Origin: an uncultured Pseudomonadales bacterium
GTDB lineage: Bacteria; Pseudomonadota; Gammaproteobacteria; Pseudomonadales; Azotimanducaceae
Direction: 5' to 3'
Assembly: GCA_958296165.1 (NCBI GenBank)
Contig: OY282447.1
Coordinates: 1-64,000 of the forward strand
DNA: 64,000 bases
The translations under genes and the position numbers were made by a program. The notes beneath the pieces are model-generated. The model was not told the origin of the DNA and did not search any database. It worked only from the letters and a program-made list of their open reading frames with translations. Positions 47,132-56,245 of this stretch are shown in pieces (within the stretch, counting starts at the first letter, position 1; every line of letters starts with the position of its first letter).

Positions 47132-47893
47132 TTAGGAAATGATGCGTCCGTCGCAGTAGATGATCTCGCCGGTGATAGAGGCATTGCGGCCGGAGACCAG
47201 AAAGCGCACGACGTTGGCGACGTCCTCCGGCTGGCACACCTTGCCGAACGGCATCTGCGAATCGAGCTCGCGCATGTCGGTGATGCCGGCGGTTGCCTTG
47301 ACCAATCGGCGCCCCATTTCCGTCTCCACGAGGCCGGGCGCCACGACGTTGACGCGGATGCCGTGCCGACGTTCCTCGCGCGCGAGCGTTACTGCCAAGG
47401 CTTCCGTCGCCGCTTTGGCCATGTTGTAGGGGCCGCTGTTGACGCTGAGGCCGCGCGAGGCGACGCTGGAGATCATCACGATGTCGCCGCGCTCCTGCTC
47501 GCGCATCTTCGGCACAACGAGCTTCGAGAGGTAGTGCGAGCCGAACGCGTCGATGCCTACCACACGGCGCAGTTCGGCGGGGTCGGTGTCCACTACCGAG
47601 AGGCCGCGGCTGGCGATGCCGGCGTTGTTGACGAGAATGCTCACCGGGCCGAGCTCCGCGTGTACCAGCGCCACCATCTGCTCGGCGCGATCGAAGTCGT
47701 CCACGCTGGCGAGATACATGCGGGCCGTGCCGCCGCTGGCGCTGATTTCCCGCACCGTCTCGCGCGCCGCCTGCTCGTCGCGACGGTAGTTCACGGCCAC
47801 CGCGGCACCGTCTGCCGCCAGCGCCAAAGAGATCGCTCGGCCGATGCCGCGACCGCCTCCGGTTACCAACGCCACTCGGCCGCTCAGCGACAT
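47132..47893 (-). CDS. SDR-family oxidoreductase (FabG-like)
   Basis: A 253-residue classical short-chain dehydrogenase. TGGGRGIG (residues 11-18) binds the nucleotide. NNAG, the catalytic Ser in MISSVAS and YNMAK (Y-x3-K) complete the active site. The C-terminus ends with the FabG-like GEIIYCDGRIIS. It probably reduces a 3-oxoacyl or other ketone substrate with NADPH. It is 55 nt downstream of the crotonase gene on the same strand. Confidence 0.93.
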   Translation of the reverse strand: MSLSGRVALVTGGGRGIGRAISLALAADGAAVAVNYRRDEQAARETVREISASGGTARMYLASVDDFDRAEQMVALVHAELGPVSILVNNAGIASRGLSVVDTDPAELRRVVGIDAFGSHYLSKLVVPKMREQERGDIVMISSVASRGLSVNSGPYNMAKAATEALAVTLAREERRHGIRVNVVAPGLVETEMGRRLVKATAGITDMRELDSQMPFGKVCQPEDVANVVRFLVSGRNASITGEIIYCDGRIIS

Positions 47894-47948
47894 CTAATCG
47901 GCCACCTGCCCTACTTCGCTCGCTCTGTCGCCCAGTCGCCCGGCCGCG

Positions 47949-48737
47949 TCACTTTCCCGCGAAGCGCGGGTCACGCTTGGCGAAGAACGCCTTGATGCCT
48001 TCAGCGTGATCCTGCGTGCGTCCAGCCTCGGCCTGCAGCCGTGCTTCGAGGTCTAGCTGCTGCTCATAGGCGTTGTGCCACGTAGCCCAGTACAAACGGC
48101 GGATCAGCGCGAGCGACTTGGGGCCGTCGCCCAGCTGGGTTGCGATGGCCAATGCGCCATCCATCAAGGCGGCGTTGTCTTCGAACACGCGGTTCACCAA
48201 GCCCCATTGCGCGGCCTTCTCCGCCGGCAGGCGTTCCGCCAACAGCGACAGCTCCATCGCCCGGCCCCAGCCGACGAGGCGTGGCAGCATGAAACTTGCG
48301 CCGCCATCTGGCACCAGCCCAATGCGGGCGAACGCTTGCAGGAAGAAGGCGCTCTTGGAGGCGCATACGATGTCGCCCAGGATCGCGAAGCTCATGCCGA
48401 CGCCGGCTGCGGCGCCGTTGACGGCGGTGACGATGGGCATGTCCAGATCGCGCAGAGCCAACAACATGGGATGGTAGGCAGTGCGCAGCGAGGCGCCAGC
48501 GCCCTTGCCGCGCTTGGGGTCCGCCAAGTTGGCGCCAGCGCAGAAGCCTCGGCCTGCGCCGGTGATGAGCAGGCAGCGAGCGCCGTTGTTCGGGTCCTGC
48601 ACTTCCCGCAAGGCGGCGTCCAGCCCTTCCAGCATGTCGGCGCCTACGGCGTTCAACACCTCCGGGTGGTTGAACGTGAGCACGGCGACATTGCCGGATT
48701 CGCCTGCGAAATCGAGAATGACCTTGTTGAACTCCAA
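47949..48737 (-). CDS. Enoyl-CoA hydratase/isomerase, PaaG-like
   Basis: A 262-residue crotonase-fold protein. The oxyanion-hole segments are GAGRGFCAGANL and NGAAAGVGMSFAILGDI. At the usual catalytic glutamates it has non-Glu residues, and a late GLVPDGGASFMLPRLVG supplies an Asp. This pattern is PaaG-type (epoxyphenylacetyl-CoA isomerase or a related double-bond isomerase) rather than a true hydratase. The TTG at 48737 after GAGGGAG gives the family length; a longer frame starts at 48815. No other paa genes are in the window, so its pathway is not defined. Confidence 0.88.
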   Translation of the reverse strand: MEFNKVILDFAGESGNVAVLTFNHPEVLNAVGADMLEGLDAALREVQDPNNGARCLLITGAGRGFCAGANLADPKRGKGAGASLRTAYHPMLLALRDLDMPIVTAVNGAAAGVGMSFAILGDIVCASKSAFFLQAFARIGLVPDGGASFMLPRLVGWGRAMELSLLAERLPAEKAAQWGLVNRVFEDNAALMDGALAIATQLGDGPKSLALIRRLYWATWHNAYEQQLDLEARLQAEAGRTQDHAEGIKAFFAKRDPRFAGK

Positions 48738-48953
48738 GCCGCGTTCTCCCTCATCGACTTGCCATCCACCATACCCTACGCGGGCGGCGGACGCACGGGC
48801 GTTTCGCGGAGCCATTGGACTTCAAGGCTGCGCCTTGGCCAATCGGCTACGCCGCGGATGGCAGAGCGCGCACGCCGATTTTCAGCCCTGTCGCGCGCCG
48901 GACCGGGCGGATGTCGCTACGGCCGCGCGCCCGGGCCAGCCAGACTGGCCGCC

Positions 48954-49794
48954 ATGCAGGAAGACGACATCTGCCGAATCGCGTTCGCCGACGCCGGCAT
49001 GACGCGCCGCGCGCTGGAGCTGCTGCCGAAGCGCGCCACCGCCGAGCTGGACCCGCGCCGGCTGCGCCGCCTGCCGACCGAGCACGTCGCCTCCGGCGGG
49101 CAGCGTCGCCGCGCCGACATGGCCTGGGCGGTCGGCACCTTCGGCTCGAAGGCGGAGGCGCTGCTGGCGCTGGAGTTCCAGTCCTCGCCGGACCGCGCCA
49201 TGGCGCTGCGCATGGAGATCTACGCGGCGCCGCTGCGCCAGGAGGTGGCCGCCGAGGGCGCCGAGGGCGGGCTGCGCGCCGGCGGCCTGCTGCCGCGGGT
49301 TCTGCCGGTGGTGCTCTACGCCGGCGCCCGGCGCTGGCCGGCTCCGGCGCGGCGGCGGAGCAGGAGCGGCGGGCGTTCGCGAAGCGGCTGGCGCGGGCGC
49401 TGATGCGAATGCTGATCGCCCGCTTCGCCGGCGCCGGGGCGGCCGGCATCGACATCAAATGCAGCAGGCGCTGCTCTACATGGAGGAACCCACCATGCTG
49501 GCGGAGGCAATCACCGAATGGCGGCAGAACGCAATTGCCGAGGGCAGAACCGAGGGCATCCGGCAGGGCGTGCGGGAAGGCACGTCCGAAGGCAGGCGGA
49601 CGCTGCTGCGGCGCTTGGCCACGCGGCGGCACGGCCCTGAGGCGGGCGACGAGTTCGGCAGGCTGCTTGCGGGCGAGGATGACGCCGGTCGGCTGGCGCT
49701 TGCCGGCGATCTGGTGATCGACTGCTCCAGCGCGGACGAACTGCTGAGCCGGGGGCGTCGGCTGCTGAAGGGCGGCAATGGCGAAGGGCGCTAG
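48954..49794 (+). pseudogene. Rpn/YhgA-like PD-(D/E)XK nuclease family, broken by deletion and frameshifts
   Basis: The N-terminal ~130 residues keep a PD-(D/E)XK-like core (ADMAWAVGTFGSKAEALLALEFQSS, D ... ExQ, here in part) and the LPRVLPVVLYAGARRWPAP hallmark. The next expected ~100 residues are missing. The remainder continues in a second frame (EQERRAFAKRLARALM) and then a third frame with the C-terminal Gln/Arg/Glu-rich tail (TEWRQNAIAEGRTEGIRQG). At least two frameshifts and one deletion, near 49340 and 49450, are needed to explain it. Family members resemble recombination-promoting or transposase-like nucleases. It is not functional as written. Confidence 0.75.
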
Positions 49795-49852
49795 AGCCGC
49801 GAGGCGAGAGCACCCAGCCTAGGCGCGTACTCGTAACGTCGCTACGCTCACG

Positions 49853-51008
49853 TCAGCGGCTGGCATCTGCCTCCAAGTACGCCCGCAAGCCACCGATGCC
49901 GCGTAGTTCCGCGCTGGTGTGGCCATCGGCCAACAGCAGTTTGTATGTGAGGCCGCGCAACGCCGGCGGGCGATAGTCCGGCACTGCGGCGAATCGACTC
50001 GCCACGGAGTGGTGCAACAGCGGCAGGGTGCCGTCGCGGCTGGGCCTGTCCTGGTCGTTCACGTGAATCGACCGCACGGCTTGGCTCATCAACGCGGCTT
50101 GCGTCCCCGAGTGCGCGTGCAGCGGTCCATGGATCAGAGGGTGGATGGCGATGTCGTCCGGGTCGATGTTCGCCAAGGCACCTTGCTGGGCGCTCAGCAG
50201 CCGCTCGATGTCGCCGTCCGCGCCGATGGCGATGCGGTCGGAGAGCGTCGTTCTGCACTGCTCGATCATGAACGCCAAGGCGTTGTCCGAGAGGCCGTCG
50301 CGCCAGTAGCCGCCGCCGATGTCGCCGTGAACGCCGGGCAGCCATAGTTCCAGAATGCGCCCTGGGCGTTCCTTGTCCTTGTTCATCAGCGTCGGCGCAA
50401 AGGCAACGCGGTCCTCGTCGATCGCCAGCAAGTGAACCGCGCGCTCGATGCGCTCATTCAAGGTGGCGTCCTCGAACGCCACGTCGCTGCTGATCTGCTC
50501 GCCGGCACGGTGTAAGCCGTCCATCGCGGCGACGGTGTCGAAGACGCCGAGGAACGAAACGCCGCAGTCCTCATGGTCGGCAAGGATCCGGCTTGCGAAC
50601 TTGCTCGCGAGGGCCGCGCCGCGGCTGTAGCCGAAGATGGCCAAAGCGTAGCCGGGCTGGTAGTCGGCATTCTTGAAGTCGTCGTGCGCCTCGTCGAGGA
50701 TGCGGCGCGCCGTCGCCCCAACTAGGCGCGAACGCCATGTTCAGCGCCGAGCGACCAGCGCTGTACAACCGGCCGAGCAACGGAATGCGTCGGCCGCCCT
50801 CCAGCGTGCCGATGCCGTTGTAGTAGAAGGCTTGCTGTGGATTCCCGCTCGCCGTCTGCACTGCCGGGTGACCCTCTAGGCCGCCGCCCATGAGCATATG
50901 GAGCTTCAGGACGTTGCTGATGCTCTCGTCCTCTTCAAAGCTGCCAGCGTCGCTTGGTGCGTTGCCGGTGCCGTCGAAGCAGAACACCAGCGTCTTGCCG
51001 TTGTGCAT
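49853..51008 (-). pseudogene. DUF2235 alpha/beta-hydrolase-like (Tle1-related) gene with a frameshift
   Basis: The N-terminal frame starts MHNGKTLVFCFDGTGN, the family signature. It continues to LNMAFAPSWGDGA and then leaves frame. The second frame resumes with ARRILDEA...ALAIFGYSRGAALASKFASR, carrying the nucleophile motif GYSRG. The break is at ~50712, where a GC-dinucleotide run appears two bases short. Restored length is about 385 residues. DUF2235 proteins include type VI secretion phospholipase effectors. No VgrG or immunity gene is nearby, and function is unknown. It may be a pseudogene or carry a sequence error. Confidence 0.75.
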
Positions 51009-51123
51009 ACCCGTCTCCTTGGTTTGGCGGCTCGCGAAGTGCGAGCACGGCGCAAGCCGCTTTGGAACATGAACAGCTTATATACTCTCTAGCACCACAG
51101 GCGCCGAACACGCGAGGAGGAAC

Positions 51124-52263
51124 ATGAAATCGCCGATCTGCGACATGCTTGGCTGCGAGTTTCCGCTCTTGGCATTCAGCCATTGCCGAGACGTGGTGGC
51201 CGCCGTCTCCAACGCCGGTGGCTTCGGCGTGCTCGGCGCGGTCGGCCACTCGCCCGAAACGCTGGACATCGAACTCTCGTGGATCGACGACCAGGTGAAG
51301 GGCAAACCCTACGGGGTGGATCTGATCGTGCCAACGAGCCTAGACAACAAGGAGCAGGCCCTCTCCGCGGCTGAGATCGAAGCCCGCGTGCCGCCGGAAC
51401 ACAAGGAGTACGTGCGCAACCTGCTCGCTCAATTCGACATTTCCACGCACGACCTCTACGCCCAACAACCTCGCGGCGGCGTCGGCGACAACATGCGCGC
51501 CAAAGGCGCCGAGATTGTCTTGGACGCCGCGTTCACCCACCCCATCAAGCTGGTCGCCAACGCGCTGGGCGTACCGCCGCCGTTCATGCTGGAACGCGGC
51601 AAGCGCGAAGGCGTGCCGGTCGCGGCACTCACCGGCGCGCGCGAGCATGCCGTGAAGCACGCCGAAGCCGGCGTGGACATCCTCGTCGTGTCCGGCACCG
51701 AAGCTGGCGGCCACTGCGGCGAAGTGTCTACGCTGGTGCTGATTCCCGAAGTGCTGCAGGCGCTCGCGCCGTACGGCGAGATACCCATTCTGGCCGCCGG
51801 CGGCATTGCCACCGGACGGCAGATGGCGGCGGTGATGGCGATGGGCGCGCACGGCGTGTGGACTGGTTCCGTGTGGCTCACCACGGCCGAAGCGGAGACC
51901 GCGCCAGCCGTGAAGGAGAAGTTTCTCACCGCCAGTTCCCGCCAAACCGTGCGCTCGCGCAGCCGCACCGGCAAGTACACGCGCCAGCTACGCTCGCCTT
52001 GGACGGATGCCTGGCACGCGCCGGAAGCCCCCGATCCGTTGCCGATGCCGCTGCAAGCGCTGGTGAGTGAACCGGCGCTCGGCAAGATCGCCCGGCTTGC
52101 GGAAACCGGCCACGCGGGCGCCAAACAGCTCACCACCTACTTCGTAGGCCAAGCCGTGGGGCTGATGAATCAGGTGCAGTCGGCCCGGCAAGTGGTCTAC
52201 GACTTCATGGAAGATTTCGCCGATGCCACCGAGCGCCTCAACGACTTCATGGACGAGGATTGA
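51124..52263 (+). CDS. Nitronate monooxygenase family protein
   Basis: A 379-residue FMN-dependent TIM barrel. The N-terminus (PICDMLGCEFPLLAF), GGFGVLGAVG, the phosphate-binding AGGIATGRQMAAVMAMGA and SGTEAGGHCG are characteristic. It oxidises nitroalkanes such as propionate 3-nitronate or acts as a 2-nitropropane dioxygenase-like enzyme. The ATG follows GAGGAGGA. It is the first gene of a pair with the porin-like gene that starts right after its stop. Confidence 0.9.
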   Translation: MKSPICDMLGCEFPLLAFSHCRDVVAAVSNAGGFGVLGAVGHSPETLDIELSWIDDQVKGKPYGVDLIVPTSLDNKEQALSAAEIEARVPPEHKEYVRNLLAQFDISTHDLYAQQPRGGVGDNMRAKGAEIVLDAAFTHPIKLVANALGVPPPFMLERGKREGVPVAALTGAREHAVKHAEAGVDILVVSGTEAGGHCGEVSTLVLIPEVLQALAPYGEIPILAAGGIATGRQMAAVMAMGAHGVWTGSVWLTTAEAETAPAVKEKFLTASSRQTVRSRSRTGKYTRQLRSPWTDAWHAPEAPDPLPMPLQALVSEPALGKIARLAETGHAGAKQLTTYFVGQAVGLMNQVQSARQVVYDFMEDFADATERLNDFMDED

Positions 52264-52268
52264 TCGAA

Positions 52269-53471
52269 ATGGCGTATCGCACCGCGCTGGCTGCCGCTGC
52301 CAGCGTACTTCTGTGCGCCGTGGCGCTGCCGGTTAGCGCTGCGTCGCCAGTGGACTGGGGCAAGGTCTTCACCGACGGCGACTTCCACGCCGGCTTTCGC
52401 TATCGCTTGGAGCAAGTGCGCCAAGACGGTTTCGACGACGACGCCACCGCCTCCACGGGCCGGCTGCGGCTCGGCTGGGTTTCCGGCGCAATCAGCGGTT
52501 TCAGCGCCGGCATAGAAACCGACTACGTGTTCGTGATCGGCTTGGACGACTACAACTCCACAGTCAATCGGGAAACTCGCTACCCAATTGTCGCAGACCC
52601 GGACGGCTTCGATCTCAACCAACTGTTCCTCCGCTATGGCACGGAGAACCACCACGCGACGGTGGGCCGCCAGCGCATCAACCACGGTTCGCAACGCATC
52701 GTCGGCGGCGTTGCCTGGCGTCAGAACGAGCAGACATTCGACGCCTTCCGCCTGCAGCGCGAGGGAAGGCTGAGCTTGGACTACGCCTACGTTTGGCAAG
52801 TGAACCGCATCTTCGGCCCAGACGACGGCATTCAGCCGCCCACTTGGGACAGCAACTCGCACTTCTTCCGCGCCGCGTTCAACCCGGTAGAGGATCAGGA
52901 GATCGAGATGTACGCCTACCTGATGGATTTCGAGAACGGCAATGGCCCGGCCAACTCCAATGCCACTTGGGGCGCTTCCTACAACGGCAAGCTGCCGTAC
53001 ATCGAATTGAGCGCCGCCTACGCGCAGCAAACGGATTGGGGAGACAATCCTCTCTCCTACGACGCCACGTTGCTCGCAGCCGAGGGCCGCGTGGACGTGA
53101 AAGTGTTCGACCTCAACCTAGGCTATCACCGGCTCGGCGGCGACGGCATCGACCACGCCTTCCGCACGCCGCTGGCCACCTTGCACAAGTGGCAGGGCTG
53201 GACCGACAAGTTCCTCGCCACGCCCCCCGGCGGCGTGACCGACCGCTGGTTCGCCGCTTCCAAGCGGATTCTAGGCGCGGACATGACGCTCGCCTACCAC
53301 CACTTTCGCCTCCAAGAGCAGGACGTGGATGCCGGCCGGGAACTGGGCGTGGCGGTGATCTACAGCCCGCTCGAGAAGCTGGATCTGCAGTTCAAGATGG
53401 CCCGGTACTGGGCGGACGAATATGCCAGCGACACGACGAAGATCTGGGCGGTGGTGAGCTGGAATATGTGA
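52269..53471 (+). CDS. Alginate-export-type outer-membrane beta-barrel (porin)
   Basis: A 400-residue exported protein. The signal peptide (LAAAASVLLCAVALPVSA) is followed by an all-beta barrel with alternating aromatic residues and a terminal aromatic-rich strand (KIWAVVSWNM). The layout and motifs (AGFRYRLEQV, DFDLNQLFLRY-like, TVGRQRINHGSQRIVGG) match the alginate-export/AlgE-like porin family. Either the TTG at 52260 or the ATG at 52269 may be used. It probably lets a solute cross the outer membrane. A role with the nitronate gene is not implied. Confidence 0.85.
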   Translation: MAYRTALAAAASVLLCAVALPVSAASPVDWGKVFTDGDFHAGFRYRLEQVRQDGFDDDATASTGRLRLGWVSGAISGFSAGIETDYVFVIGLDDYNSTVNRETRYPIVADPDGFDLNQLFLRYGTENHHATVGRQRINHGSQRIVGGVAWRQNEQTFDAFRLQREGRLSLDYAYVWQVNRIFGPDDGIQPPTWDSNSHFFRAAFNPVEDQEIEMYAYLMDFENGNGPANSNATWGASYNGKLPYIELSAAYAQQTDWGDNPLSYDATLLAAEGRVDVKVFDLNLGYHRLGGDGIDHAFRTPLATLHKWQGWTDKFLATPPGGVTDRWFAASKRILGADMTLAYHHFRLQEQDVDAGRELGVAVIYSPLEKLDLQFKMARYWADEYASDTTKIWAVVSWNM

Positions 53472-53523
53472 GGGTAGCCCACGCCTGCTTCGCAGTAACG
53501 GGTTCGAGGCGTCTCCTCAAAGG

Positions 53524-54149
53524 TCAGGCGAAATGTCGCCGCGACAAGTCGAGCGGCACTGCGTCCCTGGCCGGTGCTAACTCGTAGCCAGGCCGGGATG
53601 GTTCGCGGAACGTGATCGCGTCGTAATGGTCGTCGAGCGGGACGAACACGCCGTTCGCCTCCGCCCAACGCCGCATGCCTCGATGGCACGAGTGCGCCCA
53701 CGAGAGCACCTCTATGCGCCAACCCCGCTTGTGCATTCGCTCCAGCGTGCGATGGAAGCCTCGCCCCCACGAATATCCGGCCCCATCGCCAGTCAGCAGC
53801 GCCACGGTGCCGGGATGACCGTTATGGTCCCAGCCGTCTCCAGCATCCGGAGCTGCAACCACTGGTCAGGCACTTCCTGCTCGCCGCTGGTTCGATCGCC
53901 ACGGTCGAAAAGCTGCACGACTACATCGCGGTTTTCCATGCGGTTCCACAGCTGCCGCATTTCAGGAGGGATGCTGCCTGCCGCGACCGCCTTGGCAAGT
54001 TCGCGGCCGCCCACGGCCAGATCCAGCAAGTTGTCGAAGTGAATCCGCACGAGATACCTCGCCCCAGGCGTGCCATCGCGTTCCTGTGCGAGGCGCTGCG
54101 CCTCGTGGTAGATGTTCGAGTTGTGCCAATACACGAATACGCCGGACAT
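53524..54149 (-). pseudogene. NYN (PIN-like) domain protein, frameshifted
   Basis: The N-terminal frame (MSGVFVYWHNSNIYHEAQRLA) matches the NYN metal-binding start with an acidic N-terminal loop replaced by WHNSN. It reads to DQWLQLRMLE. The continuation GDGWDHNGHPGTVALLTGDG, with the family's LLTGDG strand, is in another frame. One indel near 53840 separates them. NYN proteins are RNases of the PIN fold. The restored protein would be about 208 residues. As written it is broken; a sequence error is possible. Confidence 0.75.
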
Positions 54150-54271
54150 GCAGCTGCTCCACTCTCGCGCCTAGGCGCGTGACCGGGAATCTTAGCGTGC
54201 GGGAGGTGTGAAGTCGGACGCCGCCGCAACGCCGCGCGGTCTCCGGCGAGCCGAGATCACTTCGCCGCATG

Positions 54272-54286
54272 ATCGAGCGGCAATTG
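54272..54286 (+). repeat. Target-site duplication of the ISNCY element, left copy
   Basis: The 15-bp ATCGAGCGGCAATTG precedes the left end and recurs at 55875-55889. Confidence 0.85.
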
Positions 54287-55874
54287 TGTTAGCGCAAAGC
54301 GGTAATGTCCCCTTTCTGCAATTCTAAAGTGTCCCCTTTTGGCAACTTCGCTGGGGTGGGGATTGAAGGTCGAAGGGACGATGACGATGAGGGAGGCGGA
54401 CAGGGCGTTGGCGGTGCAGGCGGTGGTCGAGAGGCGGCTGCGCCAGGAGGAGGCGTCGGCGCGGCTTGGGGTGGGCGTGAGGCAGGTGAAGCGTCTGGCG
54501 AAGCGGTACCGGGAACGCGGCGCGGCGGGGATGGTCTCGGGGCACCGGCGCAGGCGCCCGAACAACGCGCTGGGCGCCGGGGTTCGGCAGGCGGCGATGT
54601 CGCTGGTTCGGGAGCGCTGCGCGGACTTCGGGCCGACGTTCGCGGCGGAGAAGCTGTCGGAGGAGCACGGCCTGTCGGTGTCGCGGGAGACGCGGGGAAG
54701 TGGATGGCGGAGGAAGGGCTGCGGCGTCCGAAGCGGCGCCGGGAGGCGCGGGTCCACAGAGCCGCCCGCGCCGCGCGCGGGTCGGGGAGCTGGCGCAGGT
54801 GGACGGCTCGCCGCACGACTGGTTCGAGGGGCGCGGGCCGCGCCGCGCGCTGATCGTGTTCGTCGACGACGCGACGAGCCGGCTGCTGGCGCTGGGTTTC
54901 TTCGGGTCGGAGACGACGCAGGCGTACATGGAGACGCTGCGCGCGCATCTGGCGGCGCACGGCCGGCCGGCGGCGCCGTGCTCGGACCGCTACGGCGTGT
55001 TCCGGGTCAACCGGAAGGGGAGCGAGGACGCGCCGACGCAGTTCACGCGGGCGCTCGGGACGCTGGACATCGAGCCGATCCACGCCAGCGCGCCGCAGGC
55101 GAAGGGGCGCGTGGAGCGCGCCAACCGGACGCTGCAGGATCGGCTCGTGAAGGAGATGCGGCTGCGGGGGATCGACGGGATGGAGGCGGCGAACGCGTAC
55201 CTGCCGGAGTTCATGGCGGACTTCAACCGGCGCTTCGCGGCGGCGCCGCGCGAGGCGGAGGACGCGCACCGTCCGGTTCCGCACGACGCGGAGGAGCCGG
55301 ATCTGATCCTGTGCGAGCAGGCGACGCGGAAGCTGTCGAAGAACCTGACGTTCCAGTTCGAGCGGCGCGAGTGCCAGCTGGTCGGCGAAGGCAGGGGCTA
55401 CCGCCTTCGCGGCGCGGCCGTGACGGTGTGCAAGGGCTTCGACGGCGCCGTGGCGGTGCTGCCCAGGGCGCAGGCTGGCGTTCCGCGTGCTGGCGGAGGG
55501 CGAGGCTGCGGTCGCCGTGGAGGACGAGAAGGGCGTGCGGGACCGGGTGGACGCGGCGAAGGCGGCACAGGCGGCGAGGCCGGACTGGAAGCCGGCGCCG
55601 GACCATCCGTGGCGGCGGCCGTTCAAGCCGGCGGAGCGCGCCGCATGAGGCCGCATCGGCGGGACGGCATCCGAAGCGGCGCCGCGTTTCCCACCGTCTT
55701 CCCACCGCCGATCTTCTGGTCGGGGACCGCGCCCGTGGAAAGACCGTGGAAAACGCCATTCGGACGCGACTCGACTGCTCGCCTCGCGCAGGCGCTTTTC
55801 AGTCGGCTGCGCGAGCCGGCGAAGGGGACATTTCTGCTTTGCACAAAAGGGGACATTTCTGCTTTGCGTTGACA
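54287..55874 (+). mobile_element. ISNCY/IS1202-like insertion sequence, 1588 bp
   Basis: The ends are inverted repeats: TGTTAGCGCAAAGCGG on the left and the reverse complement TGTCAACGCAAAGCAG on the right, each followed by an AATGTCCCCTT block repeated once further in. A 15-bp target duplication flanks the element; long duplications are known for IS1202 relatives. The transposase frame is broken. The right target copy ends directly at the -35 box of the tRNA promoter, so the insertion is at the upstream edge of that promoter. Confidence 0.88.
54381..55648 (+). pseudogene. ISNCY/IS481-like DDE transposase, frameshifted
   Basis: The N-terminal helix-turn-helix (QEEASARLGVGVRQVKRLAKRY) is intact. 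The DDE core includes QVDGSPHDWFEG, the second Asp in SDRYGVFRVN and the Glu in GRVERANRTLQDR. The C-terminus ends PDHPWRRPFKPAERAA. At least three frame changes are needed, near 54694 (after SVSRET), 54762 and 55490. So the transposase is inactive as written even though the termini and target repeats are intact. The start chosen is the ATG at 54381. Confidence 0.82.
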
Positions 55875-55889
55875 ATCGAGCGGCAATTG
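55875..55889 (+). repeat. Target-site duplication of the ISNCY element, right copy
   Basis: Second copy of ATCGAGCGGCAATTG, immediately upstream of the tRNA promoter -35 box. Confidence 0.85.
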
Positions 55890-55917
55890 TTGACAGCAAA
55901 CGGTTCAACGCTAAGAT
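55890..55917 (+). promoter_or_regulatory. Promoter of the tRNA-Val/tRNA-Asp pair
   Basis: TTGACA (55890-55895, perfect -35), 16-nt spacer, TAAGAT (55912-55917, four of six -10 bases) lie 14 nt before the tRNA-Val gene. Position and boxes fit a sigma-70 promoter. The IS target duplication abuts its upstream edge. Confidence 0.6.
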
Positions 55918-55931
55918 ACGCCGCCTGCCTA

Positions 55932-56007
55932 GGGTGTTTAGCTCAGTTGGGAGAGCAACGGCCTTACAAGCCGTAGGTCGCAGGTTCGAGCCCTGCAACA
56001 CCCACCA
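55932..56007 (+). tRNA. tRNA-Val (anticodon UAC)
   Basis: A 76-nt cloverleaf. Acceptor GGGTGTT pairs with AACACCC, the anticodon loop is CTTACAA (TAC), the T arm is GCAGG-TTCGAGC-CCTGC and the CCA end is encoded. It is followed after one nucleotide by tRNA-Asp. Confidence 0.95.
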
Positions 56008-56008
56008 C

Positions 56009-56086
56009 GGAGCGGTAGTTCAGTTTGGTTAGAATACCGGCCTGTCACGCCGGGGGTCGCGGGTTCGAGTCCCGTCCGCTCCGCCA
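56009..56086 (+). tRNA. tRNA-Asp (anticodon GUC)
   Basis: A 78-nt cloverleaf. Acceptor GGAGCGG pairs with CCGCTCC, the anticodon loop is CTGTCAC (GTC), the T arm is CGGG-TTCGAGT-CCCG and GCCA ends it. An integrase gene follows 160 nt downstream, so the 3' half is the likely attachment core of the element that follows. Confidence 0.95.
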
Positions 56087-56245
56087 ACCCACTGTTGTCC
56101 TTATCCATCCGCCATCGTCCGCAGCCATCCGTATCTTCCCATAACACATTGATTTCGCACGACATATGTGTGCGTCTCGGTGCCCGTAGTCGTCCTATCG
56201 TGCCCACAAGGGGTTGCGCCCATCCGCATTTAAGTGATACAAGTA

